Below are positions 8,748 through 18,100 of a stretch of DNA of 38,910 bases, piece after piece; position 1 is the stretch's first letter; every line of letters starts with the position of its first letter. Location of the stretch: the NCBI GenBank assembly GCA_009692005.1, contig SHZZ01000035.1:1-38910 (forward strand), read 5' to 3'. The translations under genes and the position numbers were made by a program. The notes under the pieces are model-generated. The model saw nothing but the letters and a program-made list of their open reading frames with translations. It searched no databases and was not told the DNA's origin. This DNA comes from Gemmataceae bacterium. GTDB lineage: Bacteria > Planctomycetota > Planctomycetia > Gemmatales > Gemmataceae.

Positions 8748-11700
8748 TTGCTCCGTTTTTTCTTTTCTCTTCTGTGCTGGCTGATAGCCGTGCTGGCCTG
8801 GTCCCAGGCCCAAGCGCCTGTACAGGCCCAAGCGCCAATTCCAGGTGCCAGCACCTTGCCAGGTGCCAGCAAGGAGAGTCCGCAACCAGGCAAGGATAAA
8901 CCGGCCGAGTTGTCTGCCCCGCCGGGCGCCATTCTTATCCTTTGCGAAAAAGCCGCCGACACCCTGCGACTGCTGCCCAAGATGGTCCTCTTGCCCCCGG
9001 AAAAATACCAGGAACTCCTGGATGAACTGGCGCGCCTTCGCGAGTCCAAGGCGGCCAAGCCGTTGCCCCCGAGTTTCCTGCGGCTCGATGGGCGGGTCGA
9101 GTCCGGCCAGGTAAAGTGGAAAGCTCAAATCAGTTTTGTCACGGAAAAACCGGGGCAGCAAGTTGCCCTGGGCTTCGCTTCCTCGCCAGCGCTCAGCGCC
9201 TTGCTGCATGGTGAAATCCCCTTGATGAAAAAGACAGCGGAAGGGTTTTTTCTACAGGTGGAAAACCCCGGACGCCACGAACTGGTCATGGAACTGGCCT
9301 CGGGGATCACGCGCAATGGCGAACGCCAGGTTGTGGAACTGGACCTTCCCGGAGCGGCCATCACCCAGTTTACCCTGGCTTTGCCCAAGGATTCCATCGA
9401 TCCCCAGGTGATGGGGAAACCGGGTCCGGATCCTTTGGTTTCCTTCCGGGAAGGAGTTTTGACCGCTGGGGCTGGCGCGACAACGAAAGTGGAAATTCAA
9501 TGGCGCTCGGGCTTGAAGGAAAGCCAGCCGCGGGCCCTGGCGAGCGAGTCGGCGGTGCTGGCAAGGGTGTCCGGCAAGGAACTGCAAATTCGCGCCGAGG
9601 TTCGCGTCATCCCCCTGGGCGGCCCCATGAGTTCCGCCGAGTTAAAGGTTCCATTGGGCGCCACGGTTCGCGGCGCCACCCCGGCGGATGAAGCAAAAAT
9701 CAAGGCCATTGAAAATGCCGAGTCACCCTTTTTCTCAACCCGAAAAATCCTGCTCAAGGAACCCCTGACCGCGCCCCTGCGCTTGCTGGTGGAAAAACAG
9801 CATCCCCTTGGCTCGGGGGGAACATTTCCCATTGGCCCGTTAAACTTGTCCGGCGCCATCCGCCAGACCGGCACGATTCTCCTGGCGAATTCCGGCGAAA
9901 CGGTGCGTTTGCTTCCTCAATTGAGAAACGAGGCGCTACAACAGGAAATAACCCCGGCCGACCGCGCTCTGTCGCCGGAGGCTGTGGCGTCCTTCCGCTA
10001 TTGGAATCCGCCCCAGGTTGAAAAACCGACAGGGCTAACCGGCGCCGGGTCGCTGGCGATTTTTGACCTGCAAGTCTCCCTTGTCAGCGGTTTGCTGGAA
10101 GTGCGCGTCGACCACCTGGGGAAAATCGTTCGCGAAGAGTCGGGCATTCCGCAATGGCGGATCACCGCTACTTTCGATTGCAATCCGGTTCGCACGGGCG
10201 CCAGTCAAATAGAGATCCAGGTTCCGGCGGGATTGCGTTTCGATGCCAGCCGCGGGCCCATCCCCGCTGCTCTGATCCGCGATATTCAAGAAACCGCCAA
10301 CGGAAAGATGACGCTCTTTTTTGCCCAGGACCTTTTGCGCCCCTTTCAATTCTCTTTAGAGTTCACGGCGGATGTGGCTCTCGACCACCTTTCTTCCATC
10401 CCCTTGCCGGTGCCGGTGAATGTGCGGGAAAGGGGCGGCCAGGTGACGCTGACCACGCCCGCCGATTTTGAACTGTTCGCTTCGGAAAAAGCCAACCCGG
10501 CCTTGGAAACCATCAGTCTGGAACCGCATAAGCAAGCCTGGAGTTGGGATAAGTTCCCTCTGCGGGTGGAGGCGCAGTTGCGGCAAATTCAAAAGCAGCC
10601 CGACCTTGTGCAAACCGTCGACTTCTTCCTCGAAGGGCAGGAGTTTCTGGTTAAACAGCGGATTCGCTTTCTCTTCCCTGGCAAGGTGATCCCAGCGGCC
10701 ACGCTCACGATTCCCCCGAGCCTGAACGGGCTGGTCAAAGTGACCAAGGGCGGGCGAGGTTTGCCCGTGGCTGGAATGGAAGGGGTTTTGGAAGTCTCCT
10801 TCATCAACCCGGGTCAACGCGAGCATGAAATCGAGCTGGAATATTCCCTGGCTGTCGGCCTGGACATGGCAGCGGACCTGGCGTTGGTGCAACCTGCTGT
10901 CGGAGCTGGCGAAATCACGGCCAGGGTTTGGGCCGAACCCGGGATGGAATTCACCTCCAGAACTTCTCCATGGCGGCTGGCAACCCTGGACGATCTTGCC
11001 GGTTTCGACCGTTTTCCCAACGCGGTATTCAAGGCCAAAGTCCCCGGCGCCCTGGCGCTGCACTGGGAAAGAAAGTCCGCCCCTTTAGAAAAAGTGGCCC
11101 GCGCCCTTGCTCGCGTGTGGATCTCCCCAACTTCGGTGCAATATCGCGTCGGCTTTTCTTTCAACTCCCTGAGCAGCGGCTTTGTCGATTTGCAGCTCCC
11201 CAAGGAAGCGCGCGGCTTCCGCGCCTTCCACGACAATCGCGAGGTCAACTGGAGGCAACTGGAAGGCGAACGCCTGGTGCGCGTCACTTTGCCACGCGGG
11301 TCATCCCCGGGAAAACCCCTGGAGGTGGAATATTCGCGCCCGGCCGGGACCGCCTTTTCCTTCTCGGGGCAAACCTTGGCCATCCCGGTGATGGACGGGG
11401 AGTCATTCCCCGTCAAATGGTGGGTCCGTTATTCACCCAAGGAGATTCCCCTTTCGCCCGAGCCCGCCCCGGGTCAGGATTTTTCCTGGGTTCGCAGCGG
11501 AGTGTTCTTCACCCGCCTGGCACGGGTTCAAGAAAATCAAGTGGAACAATGGCTGGCCCAGGGAAGTGAAGATCCTTCGGCGGCATCGGCGCGCTTGGCC
11601 GGGCTGGGCCCGCTGGGAGCTGCGGGCGAAACCCTGATTTTCCGCGATACCCCGGAACCACTCGCTTTGCATTTGGTATCCCGAGGCCTGCTGCAAGTGG

Positions 11701-12152
11701 CGCTTTCCGGCCTTCTCCTGGTCGGTGGCTTCTGGCTGAAATCGCGGCCGGGTCTGTGGCAACTGGCCAGCGGTCAGACCGCCTGGCTGGCGCTGGGAAT
11801 GCTTTTTGGCTGGGGTGTTCTCGCCACGCTCCGACCTTCGCTGACGGCGACCTTGCTTATGGGTCTGCAACCAGCGCTGGCGATTTTCTTGGTCTTCCTG
11901 ATGGCCGCGGGCTTGCAGCGCGCCTTGGCCTGGAACCAGTCCCGCAGGTACTCCACTTTTTCTTCCAGCGTGGCTGCAGCCGATTCCGTTTCCATCTCTC
12001 GCGTGGGCAGGAAAGAAGGGTCGAAAGTCTCGCAGGCCCCGGCCCAGGCTTCCACAGGCTATTGGACACAACAAGATGGTTCCACTCCTCCCAAGCCGGT
12101 AATTGTCGGCCGCTCGACTTCCACCCATCCCCCGGACAATCTTCCAGACTAG
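8748..12152 (+). CDS. Giant secreted, membrane-anchored protein of unknown function (module A)
   Basis: The product is 1134 residues long. The start is TTG 8748: an in-frame TAA at 8715 excludes longer forms, a G-rich ribosome-like stretch lies just upstream, and the product begins with a clear signal peptide (LRFFFSLLCWLIAVLAW..A). Residues about 24-46 hold a Pro/Ala/Gln linker made of 18-bp DNA repeats. A first conserved block follows with a helix (PPEKYQELLDELARL) and a beta domain starting 'LRLDGRVESG-V-W'. The body is mostly beta-strand-like sequence with 'P-G-L-F' turns, resembling stacked beta-sandwiches. About 975-1060 holds three hydrophobic segments, and a tail of about 75 residues follows. 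I do not recognise the family. The layout matches each half of the next gene, which starts 10 bases after this stop, so the two are surely co-transcribed. Confidence 0.85.
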   Translation: MLRFFFSLLCWLIAVLAWSQAQAPVQAQAPIPGASTLPGASKESPQPGKDKPAELSAPPGAILILCEKAADTLRLLPKMVLLPPEKYQELLDELARLRESKAAKPLPPSFLRLDGRVESGQVKWKAQISFVTEKPGQQVALGFASSPALSALLHGEIPLMKKTAEGFFLQVENPGRHELVMELASGITRNGERQVVELDLPGAAITQFTLALPKDSIDPQVMGKPGPDPLVSFREGVLTAGAGATTKVEIQWRSGLKESQPRALASESAVLARVSGKELQIRAEVRVIPLGGPMSSAELKVPLGATVRGATPADEAKIKAIENAESPFFSTRKILLKEPLTAPLRLLVEKQHPLGSGGTFPIGPLNLSGAIRQTGTILLANSGETVRLLPQLRNEALQQEITPADRALSPEAVASFRYWNPPQVEKPTGLTGAGSLAIFDLQVSLVSGLLEVRVDHLGKIVREESGIPQWRITATFDCNPVRTGASQIEIQVPAGLRFDASRGPIPAALIRDIQETANGKMTLFFAQDLLRPFQFSLEFTADVALDHLSSIPLPVPVNVRERGGQVTLTTPADFELFASEKANPALETISLEPHKQAWSWDKFPLRVEAQLRQIQKQPDLVQTVDFFLEGQEFLVKQRIRFLFPGKVIPAATLTIPPSLNGLVKVTKGGRGLPVAGMEGVLEVSFINPGQREHEIELEYSLAVGLDMAADLALVQPAVGAGEITARVWAEPGMEFTSRTSPWRLATLDDLAGFDRFPNAVFKAKVPGALALHWERKSAPLEKVARALARVWISPTSVQYRVGFSFNSLSSGFVDLQLPKEARGFRAFHDNREVNWRQLEGERLVRVTLPRGSSPGKPLEVEYSRPAGTAFSFSGQTLAIPVMDGESFPVKWWVRYSPKEIPLSPEPAPGQDFSWVRSGVFFTRLARVQENQVEQWLAQGSEDPSAASARLAGLGPLGAAGETLIFRDTPEPLALHLVSRGLLQVALSGLLLVGGFWLKSRPGLWQLASGQTAWLALGMLFGWGVLATLRPSLTATLLMGLQPALAIFLVFLMAAGLQRALAWNQSRRYSTFSSSVAAADSVSISRVGRKEGSKVSQAPAQASTGYWTQQDGSTPPKPVIVGRSTSTHPPDNLPD
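8805..8876. repeat. Two pairs of 18-bp tandem repeats at the 5' end of the module A gene
   Basis: CAGGCCCAAGCGCC recurs at 8805 and 8823, and CCAGGTGCCAGCA recurs at 8841 and 8859, both with an 18-base period. Each unit encodes six residues, giving two QAQAP-type and two PGAS-type repeats directly after the signal peptide. They form a flexible linker between the export signal and the first folded domain. Confidence 0.75.
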
Positions 12153-12162
12153 GGGGCCGAGG

Positions 12163-15100
12163 ATGGCGCCTGGAGCTTGGATTCTAAGATTAATAGCCTC
12201 CCTTATGTGTGCATCGGCCACATCCCTTTTGGTTTGCAGCCAGGATGTCAGGCCAGCCTCCAGGGCTATTCCCCCCTTTCAATTAATTTCCGTCAATGAG
12301 GACCAACTGGCCAAATTGCTCGACGGCAAGGCAAAGACGGCTTTTGTCCGAATGGAAAAAAAAGAGTTCGATGCGCTTATGGCCAAGGCCAAGGGGCCCG
12401 GCAAAACTCCCCTGGCGGCCTTAACCCAAGCCCATTACCAGGCCCGCTTCACCGATGGCGCACTCGTGGGCAAAGGGCAATGGACCCTGCTGGCGAATAG
12501 CAAGGAGAGCCTCCTGCCAATCCCAGCGCTGGGGCTGGCCATTAAAAAGCTGACCTTTAAAGGTATGGAAGCGCGCCTGGGGGAGTTTTCCAAGGGGCAG
12601 TGGTCCCTCCTGACCCCAGCGGGCAAAGAAGAGAAACTGGATTTTGAATTCTCGGCGCGGTTGACACCCAGGCCCGATGGTTACCATGCGGATTTGAAAC
12701 TGCCGACCAGCGGCATCGGCGTGTTTGAAATCTCGCTTCCCGCCGGGTGGAATCTTGCCAGCCTGGGCGGAGGCATGCGCGAAGGCCCCTTGCCCGGGGA
12801 AGCGGGAGAGAAGCTTTGGCGCATTCGCGCCAGCGGAGAAACTCGGCTGGAAATTTTACTGCAAGACCCGGACCGCCATGCCTTCGCTGGCGGTCTGACT
12901 GCTTTGAGGAATTTTTCCCTGCACCGGCTGGAGCCCGAAGGCGTGGCCAGTGAATTCCAAATCGAGGTGGGGGAAACTAGCCTGGGCCAGAAAGAATTAC
13001 TCTTCGATCTTCCCCCTGGCCTGCGTTTTCTGCAAGTAGAAATGGAAGGCCTGAAATCATGGGAGATCCGTTCGCCTGTGGGGAAAACCGCGGTGTTGGC
13101 GGTGCAGCGGGCGGGCCTCGGCCAGGCGGGCGGGGTTTTGAAAGCCCGGGCCATGGGGCCCTTGCAACTGGCGGAGTTTTGGCAGGCCCCGCGGATGCGG
13201 CCGACCGGCGCCCCTCCCTCACGGGAGGAGATTCGCCTGGAAATCTCTCCCGCCCTGGAATTGCTGGCGGTGGAGCCGGGCAGCTTCCTGGTCCTCGATG
13301 CCGGCCAGAACCGCGATGGAGTGAAAATCGCCGGCCTGGTGGGGGGCGGGCTTGGCGATGCCTCAGGAAAGACCATCCCGCCTAAATTCCTGATGAAACT
13401 CTTGCGAGCGGAATTCCTTACCAGGCAACTCACTCTCATCGACCTTACTCCAACCGGCATCACCCTTTCCTCGCAATTCACCTACCAGATTCTGCAAGGA
13501 AAATGCCCATTCCTCCTGGTGGAATTCCCCGCCGACTTTGAAGTGGAAGAGGTTTCCCTGGAGAACGGGCCTGGAATCAAGGATTGGCTGGTGCGCAAGG
13601 ATGGGGTGAAGCAGGAACTGCGCATTGAATTGGAGGCTGCTCTGGGGCCGCCTGACCCTGGGGAAAAAACGAAAAAAGGGCTTCCGGTTTTGCAGGTGGT
13701 TCTCTCGGCCAAGGGCTTCGGCCCTGCCAAGACAAAAGAATGGAATTTTCCCGCCCTTGGCCCGCGGGGACAACGGGCCAACGAGGGCTTTTTGAGCATC
13801 GCCTATGATCGCGCCACTTTCCAGGTGGAGGTTGCAACCAAAGCCAGGGAAATCCTTCCCCCCTTCGAGAACCCAGGATTCAAATCGACGCCCAACCGCC
13901 TGTTCTCCTTCCTCGACCGCCCCCCTGAAGGCAAAGTCAAAGTGACTGCGGCTTCTCCCCGATTCAAAGCACAGACGCAAACCCGCCTGGCCCTGCGAGG
14001 CAATGCCCTTGAAGCCTCTTTCTTGGTGAGTGTCCATCCGCAAGAAGGTTTGGTCGATACCTTTGACATCGATATCAGCGGGCTGGCGCTCGGGGAGAAA
14101 ATCACCTGGAAGGAAACGCCTGGGAAAAGGGGAATCCGCAAGGTGGAAGGGCTGGGATCGCAAGCTGCTGCCAATGCCGTGGCCTGGCTGGCCGTCCGTC
14201 ACCCGTGGGATTTATCCTGGGCGGCGCTGAACCCCGGGCCGGTGCAGCGCTACCGCGTGTTCCTTTCGCAACCGCTGTCGCGCAATCAATCGATCAAGTT
14301 GGAATCCTTGCCTTCGTTGAAATTGAACGGCCCGGTTTTTGTTGCCCCTCTTCCCAGGGTTCCTTTTGCCATCCCCAGCGAGGGAGAGGCCCGGTTGGAA
14401 TTGCCTCCGGGTTGGAACCCTGAAATCAAGGCGCAGGGCTGGAAGCAAGTGTTTGGATACCCCGCCGGGACATATGTGTATCAACAGGACAACCCCTGGA
14501 ATTCCTTGTCGCTGCAGTTTCCCCGCGGGCAGGAACTGACCCTGGAAGGCGCTGTGGCCAGCGCGGTCCTGCGCTGTTCCATGCGGGAAAACGGTGAAGT
14601 CTTCAACCACTTTTCTTTTACTGTCCCGCCCAGCATGGCCGGCGAGTTTCCTCTTGGGTTGCCCAGCCATTCTTCTCTTCTGAAAGTTCTGGTGCATGGC
14701 AAACCTTTGCCGCTTCTCTCCATCCTGGACGGCAACCAGGTGGCTATTCCTGTCCCAGTGAACTGGGTCATAGGCGAGGCGCAGGTGGATGTCTTTTACC
14801 AAAGCCGAAAGTCGTACGGGTTCTTTCTGCGGAATATCGCCGGAGACTTTCCCAAGCTGCCCTTTCCTGTCAAAACGCAACGGGTGGTTTATTCGCTGCC
14901 TACCGATTGGGAACCCCTGAGCCTGGGAAGCAAGCCGTTGGAAAGAACTGGCGCAAGTCTCGCCAAGGGCAGCCCCGCTTTCCTTGACCGCATCCTAGCG
15001 CTGGGTCTCGGTTCCCCAAAGGACTGGATCAGCGCCTGGAAGGAAATGAAATTGGAAACGGATCCCTTTCGCGCCTTGCAGATTAAAGCTGTCGCTGGAG

Positions 15101-18100
15101 AAAACCGAAATCTCGGAGCGCTGACCCGGGCGCTGCATGAAGCCTGCCAGCTTGCGGATTTGGAATTCCTCCTCGACTTGGAGGGTTTGGAAGCAAAAAA
15201 GTATTCACGAAAAACACCGCTTCCCGACCCCGCCGCCAGCGTGGGTGAGAACCTCGATGCTCTGGGATTGGCCCTTGCGTCCTGGGGAAAAAAGTTGATC
15301 CTAACCAGCGCGGGGGGAAGCCTGCGGCCTTTCCGGGAAGAGGCGGACCAATTGTTGCCCGCCTGGCGCTGGCTCTATCCGCCCGAAAATCTGCCTTTGG
15401 TTGCACCCAAGGGAAAATCTCCCGCCGCTTACTCTGAAAGTCAGGCGACTTGGGAGATCCAGGAATTCAAGCAAGGCCAGCCCCTGTGGATCGCCAACAA
15501 AAACCATTTGCTGGCCATTGGTTTTTTTCTGGCCTTGTTGACTTTGTTGCTCCCTGGGTTACGGCGCTGGAGCCGGTGGCCGCGAATCAACTGGCCTTTG
15601 TGGTTGATCCTGGGAACGCTGATATTGCTTTTGCCTGGCAGTTTTATCCACTTGGCCCTTTGGCCTTTCCTGGCCTTGAGCCTTTCCCTGCTCTGTCAAT
15701 ATGCGGGGCGCTTGGCTGCGGTTGCCCAGCCTGTGAAAACTCTTACCGCGGCAGGTTTGCTTCTCGTCTCTATTTCAGCTTTCACTTCCGGCCAAGCGGA
15801 AGAAAACGAACCTTTCGCAGTTTACCTTCTTTTAGCGAAAGACCGCGCCCTCGAAACGGCAGTGTTTATTCCGCAAAAAATGTTGGAGGAAGTCCAACGG
15901 TTGGCCCAACCAATTAAAGAGGAAATTCGCCCGGCCATTACCCAGGCCACTTGCCTCGGTAGGATTGACGACCAATTCTTGCACTTGAAATGCCAATGGC
16001 AGGTTGTCGCCAAGGAAGCGGGAGTATTGGAACTTCCCGTGTCGGCGGCTTCCGTGGAGGGAGATATCCTGGTCGATGGGGAAAAAGCCTTTCCGCGCTC
16101 GGGCCCCCAGGGACAGATACTGGTGCCCATTCTTTCCGCGGGTCTACGGGGCTTATCCCTGGAAATGCGCTTTCCTATCCGCGTTGAGGGAGGGAAGGAA
16201 ACGGTTTCGTTTCACCCGCCTCAAGTGGTGGAGAGTTTCTTTCAAGGAGAATTCACGGCTGGAATTGAGGAAATAACACTTCAAGGGGCGTTGGGCTCCA
16301 GTGAAATCCGCAAAGAGGGGAATAAAACTCTGGTCCGCGCCGATCTCGGCCGTGTCGGCGGCCCCGTGGTCCTGGCCTGGAAAAAAGGCTTGCCTGCGCC
16401 CCGGGCCCTGCCGCAAATTCACGAAGCTTATTGCTGGGATATCCGCGCCGATTCCTCGCTCCTTAACGCTTTCTTTTCCTGCCAAATTCCCCAGGCCGGG
16501 ACTGATGTGTTGAATCTGCATGTCCCGGCCGGCTTGACCGTGGTGAGTTGCGGCACCGTGGGCGGCCCGGGAGAAACACCGCCACGCATCGTTCAATGGT
16601 CGCGGGCCGTAACGGCGCGCGGCGCCCGCTGGGGATTTCATTTCCCCTCTCGGGTCCAGGGCGAAGTGCTGCTGCTGGTGCAATTGGCGCCGTTATCTCC
16701 ACTGGCCAGCCCATGGAAAATGCCGGTCCCCGAACCCGAAGGGCTGGTTTCCCCTGGCGGGAGTTTCCTGGCTTACCGGGTCCAGGGCTGCCAGGCCTTG
16801 CGAAATACTTTGCCCCTGGGTGTGACGGGGATTCCCAACGCCGCTTTTGCGCCCTTTTGGAAAGGCGCCGGAAAACCCGAGCCCGAATCTCTGGCCTATG
16901 CCTGTTCTTTCCGCAGAGTGCAAGGCAATCTCCCCGAACTGGTCCTTGACCTCGCCCCTTCCCGCCCTTCCTTCACCGTCCGCCAGGAAATACTGATCAC
17001 TCCGACGGAGCAGGACCAATCGCAGTGGGTTAAGATCTCGGCGCGAGGCGAGTCGGCCGCCGGACCGATTCCCTACTTGAACTGGCAGCTCGATCACCCG
17101 GGACGGGTGTTGATCCGCAATATTCGCGGAGAAGAAGTGGCGTCGTGGACGCAAAATGGCAGGGACCTTCTTATCTGGTTCAAGGACAGCTCGCGAAACT
17201 TCTCCCTGGAAATAGAAGCCCAGGTGTTCCCTGTTGGTTCTGGAGAAAGCCGGGAAATCCGGGCCCCGGTCTCGCGCTTTGAACAGTCGGAAAAGACTTT
17301 TACCACCGTCGAGCTGCCCCCCGCCAAGGCAATCAACTACAAGGTGGTGAAATTAACCGGCCTGGCACAGGTGCCAGCCTTGGGCGAAATGCGTTTTCAA
17401 GGCGAAGAGAAAAATTATCTGGTGCGGCTCCTGCCAACGCCCGTCACCCAGCCTGCCATGACCCCGTCATGCCTGATAGTTGAACCTGGTGAAAAAGGGA
17501 TCACCCTGCGGTTGGAAGCGCTCTTTCCCGCAGGCCGGCCGGGCATGCCAAACCCAATGCAATTGGAAGTGAGGAACTGGCCGACGGGGCCAGCGCGCTT
17601 GCAGGTCCCCGAAGGAATGAAAAAAGATGAAAAGCTTCTGGGCAACGCGGAAAGGATCTGGACCCTTTATCCTCTGCCAGGTGGACCCGCCTGGCGGTTA
17701 ACCCTGGAAGGTGTGTTGCCCTTGAGCGAAGGAAAAAAAGAGATAGTCCTGCCGCAGTGGGCTTTCGCTGGGGTAGCCGGGGCGGCAAACTATTATTCCT
17801 TGCCTTTGGCAGGCCCCAAAGTTTTGGCCACCCGTTCCTGCCAGGAAGTGTCGTTCCGGGAATTACCGAAGGAACTGACCGCGCTGGGCTTCTCCGGAGC
17901 CGATTATTCAACCCGGGTTTACCGGGCCACTGGACCTCAACCTGTGGTGATTCTCGAAACTAACGATGAGCGAATTCCCAGCGCAGAGCCTCTTCGCTTG
18001 GTGCATGTGGAAAGGGAAGTGGTCCTTGGCCCACCGGCCATGCACCGGGTGCAATGGTGGATCATTAAAAAAGACCAGTCGGGGATCCCCGTCGGCCTGC

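Noticed and set aside
12103-12162. Upstream TTG start for the 2305-residue protein
   Set aside because: It would overlap the preceding gene by 50 bases and place 20 residues before a good signal peptide; ATG 12163 has a strong ribosome site.
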